A stretch of 64,000 nt of DNA. Origin: Triticum aestivum. Taxonomy: Eukaryota; Streptophyta; Magnoliopsida; Poales; Poaceae. This document shows, piece by piece, positions 1 through 9,733 of this stretch. The notes under the pieces were generated by a model. It saw only the letters and a program-made list of their open reading frames with translations. It was not told the DNA's origin and searched no databases. Made by a program: the position numbers and the translations under genes. Location of the stretch: the NCBI RefSeq assembly GCF_018294505.1, contig NC_057796.1:273999079-274063078 (forward strand), in the 5' to 3' direction. Numbering within the stretch: position 1 is the first letter of the stretch; each line of letters starts with the position of its first letter.

Positions 1-120
1 GACCCCGACACCCCGACCCCGAGCCTGACCCGACACCCCGACCCCGACACCGACACGGCACCCCGACCCCGACCCGGCACCCCGACCCGACACCCCGACC
101 CCGAGACCCCGACCCTGAAA
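1..120. repeat. GC-rich short-period repeat (CCCCGAC-type)
   Basis: Degenerate tandem array of GACCCC and GACACCCC words, strongly strand-asymmetric (C-rich on +). The left edge is cut by the window. It is not the plant telomere repeat. It probably lies inside the CACTA element upstream of the transposase gene, but the element's 5' end is not visible. Confidence 0.8.
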
Positions 121-537
121 AGGTGTTCTTTGGCCTTCCAGAAGCCGACGGGGTCATATATTTGTGAATTATTAGTTAGGTCATATATCTTTCGATTTTG
201 TTATGAAAAACATCATATATAATTGTGTTGATCGGGTAGTTTTAAATGTGCAGTTGTTTCATCGCTGCGAGGTTTGGTGTTCGACGACCTCGCCGTGCGT
301 TTGACGAGCTCTGCCCCTTCGTTCGTGGGTGAGCACAAATGACATGTCCTCCTCCCCCATTAATTATTTGATCTATTCCGATGAAACTTGATAGCTAGAT
401 ATATATGTGTCTTGAATCATCAGTATGCGTAACCAATATGTGTCTCCCGTCCGAAAGCGTCATAGTTATAAATATGCATGCATTTGCATATTTATAACCT
501 TGATTCTTTCGAATTGTCCAACGCTATCCATGGACAG
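121..537. other. CACTA 5' non-coding segment
   Basis: AT-rich, no convincing ORF and no subterminal repeats. It probably holds part of the promoter or 5' leader of the transposase transcription unit. Nothing else recognised. Confidence 0.4.
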
Positions 538-755
538 CCCGAGTATGTTTAGATTGGGTTCGTTTTCCCATATGCTTTGCTCCGGATCCGACGCATAAAT
601 TTCGTCAGTGCCTCCCCTGTTGTTCTCCGGGTACACATCCTCTCTGTTTATTGCAGAGACGTGTATCAGGAGAACAGCGGGGAGGTGCTGCCGAAATTTT
701 GCGTAGGATCCGGGGCATAGCATGGGAAAATGAACCCAATCTAAACATACTCGGG
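538..755. repeat. 218-bp long hairpin (inverted repeat)
   Basis: The left arm starts CCCGAGTATGTTTAGATTGG at 538. The right arm ends with its complement, CCAATCTAAACATACTCGGG, at 755. The arms are roughly 105 bp each, about 85% identical by eye, and meet at a very short loop near 650-656. An ORF here is only a by-product of the palindrome. It lies 150 bp upstream of the transposase start. It could be a small foldback insertion or a source of double-stranded RNA. Confidence 0.85.
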
Positions 756-907
756 TGGGATTAGGACCTATCATTACCTATTAGAGTGTAGGTTGCATGG
801 ACGTAATAAAATTGACAAAGTAGATCAACTGATGAATACATACATGGTGAATTATATATATATATATATATATATTTGTTGTGTGTCTAGTAGCTCTGGA
901 AGTCAAG
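756..907. other. Leader upstream of TNP2 with (TA)n tract
   Basis: Short AT-rich stretch with a TA microsatellite near 853-876. The frame is open upstream to a GTG at 881, but the first in-frame ATG is 908. Confidence 0.5.
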
Positions 908-3900
908 ATGAGTGATCGTGCGTGGATGTACACCGGTCACACTGGTCAGAACAAATGGAGCACTGAATGGTTCACAAAAACCAAGGGGTTTGTGCGAGCC
1001 GCATTTGCAAATGGCCAGAGGAAAACCTGGTGCCCCGGTTTACGGTGCGGCAATTGGGAAAAGAGGACAGAGGCTGAAATGGGCAAACACCTGCAGAAGA
1101 GTGGTTTTACGCCCGATTATACGGTGTGGACATTTCATGGTGAGTCTGCCCAACGTGACCGAGCTGAGGTGGATCGTCGTCGCACCGACGAGCATGGTAC
1201 CGGTATGGAAAACATGGTGCAAGACTTTGATGATGCTCGGGATTCGGACGAGGAGATGGAGGAATCTGCAAAGGCCTTCAATGAAATGTTGGAGTCTTCA
1301 AAACGTCCGCTCCATGAGCACACTGAGCTTTGTCAGTTGGATGCCATCTCACAAGTAATGGCTCTGAAGGCTCAGTTCAACTTGGGAAGAGAATGCTACG
1401 ATGCAATGATGATAGTATTTGGACGCTTTCTACCCAAAGGCCATGTAATGCCTGCAAACCTGTACCAGTCGGACAAAATCCTCCGTGCACTGAAGATGCC
1501 CTATGATAAGATACATGCCTGTGAGAAAGGATGTGTCTTGTTTAGGCTTGACTATGCGGACTTGAACTGTTGTCCCATTTGCAAGTCTTCCAGGTATGTT
1601 GTGGTAGACAACGGTATGGGTGAGAAGACACAGACCAAAATCCCCGTTAGTGTTCTTCGGTATATGCCAATCGTACCAAGACTTCAACGTCTTTTCATGG
1701 TCGAAGAGACGGCCAGACACATGACATGGCACAAAACGGGCAAAAGAACCGAACTAGATGCAGATGGGAATCTGATGATTGTACACACATCGGATGGTGT
1801 TGCGTGGAAAAAGTTTGATGAATTACATGGTGACAAAGCGGCAGATCCGAGGCATCCTCGAGTCGGCATCAGCACGGATGGGTTCAGTGTGTTTGGTATG
1901 ACGGCAGCCCAATACAGTTGTTGGCCCGTATTTGTCTTTCCACTCAATCTCCCCCCCGGACAGATTATGCAAAGAAAGAACATTTTCCTGACGTTGATAA
2001 TTCCAGGGCCCAACTATCCGGGGAAAAATATGAATGTGTACATGCAACCGCTTAAGGACGAATTGCAAGAAGCCTGGGATAATGGGTTCAAGACATACGA
2101 TGCCTATAGCAAACGGAACTTCATAATGCGTGTCTGGTACATGTACTCGACGCATGACTTGCCGGCGTATGCGCTATTCGTTGGCTGGTGTGTGCATGGA
2201 AGGTTCCCGTGCCCCACATGCAAGGGAGCTCTTGAGTTTCGTTGGCTTCAGGCCGGTCGCAAGTTTTCTTGCTTCGACATGCATAGACAGTTCCTGAATC
2301 CTCGCCATAAGTTCAGGAAAGACAAGAAGAACTTCATCAGAGGTAGAGTTGTCAAAAACTCTGCACCAAATGCATTGACAGGCCAACAGACCCTGGATCA
2401 GTTAAACGCTCTCGAGCCAGATCCAGAGCGTCCAGGGTACTTCAAGGGGTATAATTCTAAGCACGCCTGGACTCACAAAACATGCTTATGGGATCTGCCT
2501 TACTTCAAAGACCTCCTTTGCCCACACAACATCGTCGTGATGCACACTGAGAAGAATATCGCCGAGGCACTTTTTGGTACATTGTTCGGCATAGATGGGA
2601 AGTCAAAGGATAATACTAAGGCTAGAGTCGATCTGGAGGCGCTATGTGATAGGCCGTTACAAAACATGAAAGAACCGAAAGGAAAGCAGAACTGGACGAA
2701 GCCAAAGGCATGGTTCAATCTTGGAAGGCCGGCTATGAGGGAAATTATCTTGTGGGTGAAAATGCAGTTGATGTTCCCCGATGGGTATGCAGCGAATCTA
2801 CAGAGGGGAGCCAGTCTTGATAAATTGAAGATATTTGGTCTCAAGAGTCATGATTGGCACATATGGATTGAGCGGGTAATGCCGGTGATGTTGCGTGGCT
2901 TCATCCCTGAGGATGAATGGCTAGTACTGGCAGAACTCAGCTATTTCTTCCGTGTTCTTTGTGCGAAAGAACTATCGCCTAGCGTGCTAGAAGAAATGGA
3001 AGAGTTGGCGCCGGAGTTGATCTGCAAGTTAGAGAAGATCTTTCCACCGGGCTTCTTTAATCCAATGCAACATTTGATTTTGCATCTCCCGACCGAGGCA
3101 AGATTGGGGGGGCCCGTGCAAAATTGTTGGTGCTACCCAACTGAGAGGATGCAGAAGATGCTTCGACAAAAATGTAAAAATAAACGTAGAATTGAAGCAT
3201 CGATGGCTGAGGCATTCATCACTGAGGAGGCGGCAAACTTCGTGACAGCACACTACGAAGCCAAAAATCGTCATTTGCATAATCCGAAGCCTCGGTACAA
3301 TGCTGACGACCCTAAAAAGGGTGGATCCAACCTCAGCCTATTCAAAGGGAATCTCGCACCAGCCAGTGTTTCAAATCCAGTATCTTTGGATAACGAACAA
3401 TGGCGGACCATTTCGTTGTATATCTTCAACAACCTGATAGAAGTGCGGCCGTACATCGAGTAAGTTCTCGGTACATAGTTTCGCAACTTCTATTTCCTTT
3501 GAACTGCTCTTATTCCTGGATATTTCATACAGTCGATACGTCGCCTTATTCTCGTATGGAGCGGTGATCCAAAAGGATTCTGTCGAAGAGTATGAGCTTC
3601 TCGCAAAGCAAGGTGGCGGCTATCCCGGTTTCATCTCTTGGTTCAAACAAACGGTAATTTCTGTTAGACTTGTAGGCTAATTTGTAGGCGGCTATCCCGG
3701 TTTCATTCGCTAATTTGTGTGTAATGCAACAATCCTTTCATATTAAACTTGTAGGCTAATTCAGAGTCTATGGACGCCGAATTGAGACAAGTCGCTAATG
3801 GTTTTGACTATAAGGTCCGTTCATTTGACAAATACGACATCAACGGGTATCGCTTTCGTACCTATGGCAAAGAGCTATCTATGGCCGACCGAAAGTCTAC

Positions 3901-4570
3901 AAATTGTTGTGTATCTGCTATCGGCGAAGGAGGTACCGAGTATTATGGGAGAGTTGAAGCAATTTATGAACTTCTATTCTATGGTGAAAACCCACCGAAT
4001 GTCGTAGTCTTCAAATGTTATTGGTTTCAGCCGAAGGAGACTAGAAGAACTCATGAACATATAGGGCTAGTTGAAATCAACCAAAGCACCCATTTAGATG
4101 TTCCTGATGTCTATATTATGGCTCAACAGGCGACCCAAGTATTCTATCTACCGTGGGCCTGCCAAACTAATCCAAATCTGAAAGGTTGGGAAGTCGTTTA
4201 TGAAGTGCCGCCACGTGCTAGACTATCTCCCCCAAAGGAAGAGGATTATGAACCTCACATTAACCCAGACACATATGAAGGAGAATTCTTCCAAGAGACA
4301 CGTCTTTCCAAAAAGCGTTTCAAGAACCGCTATACTTCACCCCAAAACATTGAAGTAGACAGTGACAGTGAATCCGACATCACCCCAGAGGAGGAACAAG
4401 AAGAGCCGGAACAAGAAGAGGTTACTGCTGCGGATGACCTGTCATTGCTTGACCGATTACGTCAAGGTGGCCTTGCATATGTTGATGCCACTGAACCCTA
4501 TGAGCCCGTCATTGATTATAGTGATGATGATGATTATGCATTTATTGATGATACTGATCGAGATTATTAG
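908..4570 (+). CDS. tnp2: CACTA transposase, TNP2/TNPD type (3 exons)
   Basis: This transposase would catalyse excision and integration of the CACTA element. Proposed exons are 908-3459, 3533-3653 and 3755-4570, all with GT..AG introns that keep the frame, giving about 1162 residues. The start is the first in-frame ATG (908), which gives MSDRAWMYTG, the usual N-terminus of the transposase-associated domain with its WCPGLRCG cysteine motif. The central part matches the Transposase_21 (tnp2) family, followed by a DUF4218-like region (around residues 640-780, containing HLPTEARLGGP). Exon 3 is a DUF4216-like domain ending in a very acidic tail. Exon 1 runs 850 codons with no break. If intron 1 is retained, translation stops at 3461-3463. 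Domain names are recalled by resemblance. Expression cannot be judged. Confidence 0.9.
3654..3754 (+). other. TNP2 intron 2 with partial exon duplication
   Basis: The 20-bp exon-2 segment GGCGGCTATCCCGGTTTCAT (3615-3634) recurs inside the intron at 3687-3706. The true acceptor context CTTGTAGGCTAAT (3748-3760) is also repeated at 3669-3681. The intron therefore carries decoy acceptor sites. Confidence 0.8.
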
Positions 4571-4707
4571 TAGTGTCAGGTATTAAATTTTTTAATGTTG
4601 TACTTGATGATGATACACTTAAGTGATACACATATTATTATTCATGTCGGTCTTTTTTTTATGTTGTACTAATTTCGTTTACTGTTTGTCATGGCAGGTG
4701 TTGAAAG
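4571..4707 (+). promoter_or_regulatory. Intergenic leader with 3' splice acceptor before TNPA-like ATG
   Basis: A T-rich stretch ends in GTCATGGCAG at about 4688-4697, a good splice acceptor 10 bp before the ATG at 4708. In maize En/Spm both products come from one alternatively spliced transcript; an acceptor here would suit the same arrangement. That is inference. Confidence 0.4.
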
Positions 4708-7171
4708 ATGGTGGGCGCTGGTCGGGAGCGCGCCAAGGCCCCTTCTTCCTCGGCGCGTGGTCTCAGGTCTTCGATTCCAGACGTACCTCTTCGCCGAGCG
4801 TTGCTGGACAGTATGTCCACACCGCCGGGCCCTTCTTCGTCCACCGCGGTGCCCAACAGGGGACGAGGTAGGAAGAGAGGAGGTGGGGCACGTGGTCGCG
4901 GGAGAGGAGGTAGGGTGACTGCTAGGGAGCCTTCCTCGCCGCCACCCCCAGCTGTTTCACCCGAGCACGTGACTGCTAGGGTGGACTCGTCCGAGGAGGA
5001 GGCTACACGGACTCCGGTCCACGAGCCTCCGGTCCACGGGTCTTGGGCCCACGAGCCTCGGGTCGACTGGCCTTCGGCCCACGAGAGTTCGGCCCACGAG
5101 ACCCCGGAGGAGCACACGTCCGGATGGGGTACCTGGCCGGATCAGCCCGAGGAGCCGAGTGGCCATGCTGATGATGGCGGGGAGCCGACTGATCTTGAGG
5201 AGGAGGGTGGCACCGTCTACCAGCGTGGTGCTACACGGCTCCCGTCCGTGCCGGCGACTCGCGAGCAGAGGTGGTTGATCTTCCCTGATGGGGAGAGGTA
5301 CGTAAGTGCATTTAATATTTTTGTACCTTCTGCATTCACGTTTCCTCAAATAACTAATGCGTTGGCCTTGTCATGCTGCAGGGGTTGGGACCACCATCAT
5401 AGTGTCCGCCGGCCCAACTCCGTCCTTGGAGTTCTTTGCCGGCAAAACTTCCCGGGGTTTGTCACGTTGCCTGGTGAGGGTCGGCTTCCAGAGCTTGGGT
5501 TGAGCTGGGAGCACTACGTGGCTGCCCCGGCCCCGCCGGATGTCATTATCGACGGTGTCGTGTGCGACACGAGGGCAGACATGGTGATCAGGACGTTCTG
5601 GGTAATTTCTCCTTTACACATTTCAAAATCTTCAACTAGCTAGTTATTAATTGTACTAATCAATATTGTCTCATTTGATTGCAGACATTCTACAGGTGTG
5701 AGGAGGGATACGAGGAGGAGTGCGCAAATGTTATCGAGAACGTCTGCAAGCGCCTACTCCAGAACTTACGGCACGAGGCTCGGGTGCAGGCTGTTCGAGA
5801 CTACTACGCCTTGCGTGGTATCAAGAAGACCAAGCCGGCGTGCCGCGATAAGTTCCTGAGTAAGGAGCAGTACATGAAGGTAATTCTTAAGGCCTTCTAC
5901 TTAAGTTCCTTCATTTAGTAATTCTTAGCCGTAGCGCTCAAGTTTCTATTTGCTAACTTAGGCGCCTCCGAGATGGTGTGCGGATCGGATGGATTGTTGG
6001 GAGGTGTTGGTCGATGAGTGGTGCTCACAAGAATGGCTAGCCCTCCACAACCAGGCCAAGGACAAACGTGCCCAAATGGAAGGTGTGCCACACCATCAAG
6101 GCAGCTCCAACTTATATCAGTTCGGGCGCAACTCGGTATGTGGTTTGCTTCATGATTCATGCAATTCATTCATCATGCTAGCTTGAGCCCTTTAGTTACT
6201 AATTTTCATTGTTTCTCTCTTTCAGGCACGCCACAATAAGGCGGATAAGGTGCCAGAGGTGTACGACCTATATGCCATGGCCCACACTGGCTCTTACAAG
6301 AAAGTCAAGGCTTTCTCTCAGTCTGACCTCGATGATGCAAACAACTTCACCAACATCTCCTCCCACAACAAGCTCGTGAGATATAGAGATGAGGGGAAAG
6401 CGAGGAAAGGGGAGGACTTTAACCCGAGCCAGGGTCCCATTGATCCAGAGCTGGTGATGATATCTGGTGGCGGGAGGTCCCATGGCTCCATAGCCATTGG
6501 AGATGGACTTATCCGTTGTCCTAGCACTCTCCCAGAGATCAAGGCGCGCCAGTCGAGCTTCGCTCCTGAGATAAGGCCTCGTGAACGGCCAGTGCAACTC
6601 GCCATCAAGGTTAGTGATACGTACTCAGCTATCTTTCTCCATTACATTGTGTGCGCTTCCATCAATGATTACAAATGGTCATGTGAGTGGTGTTGCAGGC
6701 TGCTATACAGAGTGAGAGAGATAGAACGGAGAAACTTCTGGCGGAGGCGGCGGAGAGGCAGCGGGAGTTGGAGGAGAGGACGACAAAGATGATGGAGGAG
6801 GAGAGGGCACGGAATGACATGCAGGCAAGGGCCATGTACGAGCTCCTTGTGGTAAGTTTCTTCTGCAGATTAGCCAAAACATTCATGTAGTGTTTGTCTC
6901 ATTACTAACTAGTATGACTGAGTCGTCAAAACCAAATGTGCAGTCTGTGTGCGAGAAGACCGGTCAGACCGCTCCGCCGATGCCAGTGATTGCTCCTGGG
7001 ACCACGGTGAGTTTAATTTGAATGGACATTACTTGCTAGTCTTAACATTTGAGTGTCATAATGCTAACGAGACATTGGAAATGATCTTTGGTGCAGCTTA
7101 ACTCCAGAAACGCATCGCATGATCCTTCTCCAGCTACCGGCACTAGCCAGCCCGCTCTTACACCTCCCTGA
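4708..7171 (+). CDS. TNPA-like CACTA accessory protein (8 exons)
   Basis: Second CACTA protein, of the Ptta/En/Spm plant transposase type (Transposase_24-like). Related proteins bind subterminal repeats and assist or regulate transposition. Proposed exons are 4708-5297, 5382-5601, 5685-5879, 5962-6135, 6226-6609, 6699-6851, 6944-7006 and 7097-7171. All introns are GT..AG and all except the first are phase 0, giving about 617 residues with no stop. The N-terminus is basic, with an RGRGRKRGGG-type tract. It is followed by imperfect H/E/P repeats (HEPP, HESSAHE), a conserved core across exons 2-5 (GWDHHH; W-C-A-D-R-M), and a charged coiled coil in exon 6 (KLLAEAAERQRELEER). The start is the ATG right after a splice acceptor. 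A last coding exon beyond 7171 is possible if another donor is used. Confidence 0.82.
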
Positions 7172-7176
7172 TCACG

Positions 7177-8011
7177 GTAAGTTTCTCTAGTGTTTTGCTT
7201 AACAAATGCATAAAGACCTAGACTTAGCTTTATTTCCTCCAATATGCTTACCATAATGACCTAGAGTTAGCTTCTTTTCCTCCAAAATGACTTAATAAGC
7301 TTACTGACCTCATAAACCATCCATTTTACCTAAGTTAGCTCTAAAACGATATGTACTTAGCTTACTTATGTCAAAAATTGCATAATTAGCTCATAAACGA
7401 CCCATTTCACCTAGGTTAACTCATAAACGACCCATTTCACCTAGGTTAGCTCATAAACGACCCATTTCACCTAAGTTAGCTCAAAAAGATCCATTTCAAC
7501 TAAATTAGCTCATAAATGATCCATTTCACCTAAGTTAGCTCAAAAACGATCCATTTCAACTAAATTAGCTCAAAAATGATCCATTTCAACAAAGTTAGCT
7601 CAAAAACGATCCATTTCAACTAAGTTAGCTCAAAAACGATCCATTTGACCTAAGTGAGCTAAAAAAGATCCATTTCACCTTAGTTACCTAAAAAACGATC
7701 CATTTCAACTAAGTTAGCTCAAAAACGATCCATTTCAACTAGGTTAGCTCCAAAATGACCCATTTCACCTTACTTAGCTCAAAAACGATGCCCTTCACCT
7801 TAGTTAGCTCATAAACGACCCATTTCAACTAAGTTAGCTCATAAATGATCCATTTCAACTAAGTTAGCTCATAAACAACCCATTTCAACTTAGTTAGCTC
7901 ATATATGATCCATTTCACCTAAGTTAGCTCATAAATGACATATACTTCTTGTTCTAGTCTTCTTCTTGTTCTAGTCACCTATTTCTAACTTTCTTATTTA
8001 CCATTTTGCAG
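7177..8011 (+). repeat. ~30-bp minisatellite inside a probable 3'-UTR intron
   Basis: From about 7290 to 7945 there are roughly 20 degenerate copies of a ~30-bp unit built on CTCATAAACGACCCATTTCA plus CCTAGGTTAG. The block starts after a consensus donor (CACG|GTAAGT, 7177) and ends at a consensus acceptor (TTTTGCAG, 8011), six bases after the TGA of the upstream gene, so the array appears to sit in an intron of the 3' UTR. Later units exchange ATAAACGACCC for AAAAACGATCC, showing local homogenisation. Confidence 0.8.
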
Positions 8012-8170
8012 ATTTCATTCACTTGATGGAAGCTAGCTTGCTATGATGGAGTGCCTTTGATGAAACTTTGCATTGTATCTAGCTTGCTATCTTCATGACA
8101 CTTTGCATTGTAATATATATATGGATGGAACAATGTGTATGGATGGAACTTCCTTATGTATGAACAATGT
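8012..8170 (+). other. Probable 3' UTR end of the CACTA gene
   Basis: Short AT-rich segment following the acceptor, with a near-duplicated phrase (CTAGCTTGCTAT...ATGACACTTTGCATTGTA). No ORF. Probable polyadenylation region; the exact site cannot be seen. Confidence 0.4.
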
Positions 8171-8185
8171 GTATGGATGAAACTG

Positions 8186-8310
8186 ATGTGATATGTGATA
8201 TGTGTTGGATATGTGATATGTGATATGTGCTGGATATGTGATATGTGATATGTGCTAGATATGTGTTGGATATGTGCTGGATATGAAACTTATATATGTG
8301 ATATGTGCTG
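8186..8310. repeat. GATATGTGATATGTG minisatellite
   Basis: Tandem GATATGTG/GTTGGATATGTG words, locally variable (GCTGG, GCTAG, GTTGG). Typical internal CACTA repeat next to the subterminal region. Confidence 0.85.
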
Positions 8311-8356
8311 CAAATTGTGGGATTTAATAAAAAACAGAAAAAACAGACAATATGCA

Positions 8357-8894
8357 GGCTCTTTGCCGTCTGCCACCGACGGCAAAGAGCCTTTGCCGTC
8401 TGCCGCGGACGGCAAAGAAGCCACGTGGCAGCCAACTGTGCTTCCTGGGAGCTGACCCATTTGGTCAGTTTGCCTACAGTGGCAGACGGCAAAGACTTTG
8501 CCGTCCGTGGCAGACGGCAAAGAACCTGCACTTTGCCATCAGTGGCAGACGGCAAAGAACCTGCCATCTAGTGACGTGTACATGACATCATAAGGCGGAC
8601 GGCAAAGACCAAAGGCTCTTTGCCGTCTGCGGCGGACGGCAAAGGTCTGCCGTTAGCCACTTAACGGATTGACAGCGCAATTATTGCCGTCCGCCCTCTT
8701 TGCCGTCCGCCGCGGACGGCAAAGAGCCTTTGCCGTCCGCCGCCAGGAAGCAGACGGCAAAGCAGCTGTTTACCGTAGCCTTCTTTGCCGGAGCCTTTTG
8801 CCGTCCGCGGCTGATGGCAAAGGTCTTTGCCGTCCGCCTTTCGAGCCTTTGCCGTCCGCCATGGCAGACGGCAAAGTAGTTGTTTCCTGTAGTG
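8357..8894. repeat. CACTA 3' subterminal repeats and terminal inverted repeat
   Basis: More than a dozen copies of TTTGCCGTC and its complement GACGGCAAA, many paired as short palindromes around GCCGCGGAC. They end with the 3' terminus at 8894 (CACTACAGGAAACA on the minus strand). In En/Spm-type elements such motifs are the TNPA binding sites. Spacing is irregular and orientation mixed. Confidence 0.93.
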
Positions 8895-9553
8895 GAAGAT
8901 TACATCAAATAGATCTCCACGAGAGAGGGGGAGAACTTTGTATTCAGATCCAAAAAGAGAGAAGAAGCCATCTAGCTACTAACTATGGACCCGAAGGTCT
9001 GAGGTAAACTGCTCACACTTCATCGGAGGGGCTAGGATGATGTACAAGACCTCCGTGATCGATTGCCCCCTCCAGCGGAGCTCCGGAAAAGGCCCCAAGA
9101 TGGGATCTTGTGGATACAGAAAGTTGCGGCGGTGGAATTAGGGTTTTGGCTCCGTATCTGATCGTTCGGGGGTACGTGGATATATATAGGAGGAAGAAGG
9201 GCGTCGGAGGAGCCTCGGGGGGCCCACGAGGCAGGGGGCGCGCCCTAGGGGGGGCGCCCTCCACCCTCGTGGCCGCCTCCTTTGTTGCTTGACGTAGGGT
9301 CCAAGTATCCTGGATTGCATCTGGTGAGAAAATCACGTTCCCGAAGGTTTCATTCCGTTTGGACTCCGTTTGATATTCCGTTTCTTCGAAACACTGATAT
9401 AGGCAAAAAACAGCAATTCTGGGCTGGGCCTCTGGTTAATAGGTTAGTCCCAAAAGTAATATAAAAGTGAATAATAAAGCCCAATATGGTCCAAAAAAGT
9501 AGATAATATAGCATGGAGCAATCAAAAATTATAGATATGTTGGGGACGTATCA
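8895..9553. mobile_element. Distal half of an LTR (TGCTACC...GTATCA family)
   Basis: Matches the LTR at 60543-61761 across its AGATTACATCGAATAGATC to TATATATAGGAGGAAG part, then continues to an LTR end ...GGACGTATCA at 9553. Read on the minus strand it starts TGATACGTCCCC, has a GC-rich palindrome (about 9220-9275) and a TATATATA box (9179-9186). Its other half is missing here because the CACTA inserted at 8894/8895. Gypsy family resembling WHAM/Sabrina-group elements; name not assigned. Confidence 0.85.
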
Positions 9554-9733
9554 GCAGCGTGGGCGCAAGGCGGAGTGCGGACATTGGCAGCGACCGCATA
9601 TGCCCATCATCAAAAGTGAGGTCCTCGAACTGATCTAGGGCGGGGGATCGGAACCAGTCGTCAAGCTTGGCTTGGTCCTTGCCGTTGGAACGGAACTTGC
9701 CCATTCTAAGGCCTTTGGTTGGGCCAAGGTGAC
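9554..9733 (-). other. 180-bp remnant between two LTRs
   Basis: Host sequence of the flanking insertions. A 60-codon minus-strand reading frame (9704 down to 9525) gives a hydrophilic peptide beginning MGKFRSNGKDQAKLDDW, which may be a gag start of an older element. No confident assignment. Confidence 0.3.

Larger units (their letters stand above)
1..8894 (+). mobile_element. CACTA (En/Spm-type) DNA transposon, 5' end outside window
   Basis: The element is recognised from four things: a TNP2 transposase gene, a downstream multi-exon TNPA-like gene, a dense block of TTTGCCGTC/GACGGCAAA subterminal repeats in both orientations (about 8357-8880), and a right end that reads CACTACAGGAAACA on the minus strand, finishing exactly at 8894. 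Beyond 8894 the sequence is an LTR also present at 61446 onward, so the CACTA inserted into that LTR. The 3-bp target duplication cannot be confirmed because the left end is missing. Both genes are open after intron removal, so the element may be autonomous. CACTA superfamily is near certain; I do not name the family. Confidence 0.95.

Noticed and set aside
1..120. Telomere-like repeat
   Set aside because: Words are GACCCC/GACACCCC, not the plant CCCTAAA repeat.
466..774. 102-codon minus ORF
   Set aside because: Lies across the palindrome at 538-755 and is a by-product of it.
4857..5349. Minus-strand ORF of 130-142 codons opposite the TNPA-like exon 1
   Set aside because: GC-rich shadow frame; the plus frame has splice sites and conserved continuation.
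7290..7945. CRISPR-like array
   Set aside because: Contiguous degenerate ~30-bp tandem repeats without unique spacers, inside a plant CACTA element.
8154..8571. ORFs of 67-137 codons over the CACTA subterminal region
   Set aside because: Generated by GCCGTC repeats; no start context and no protein features.
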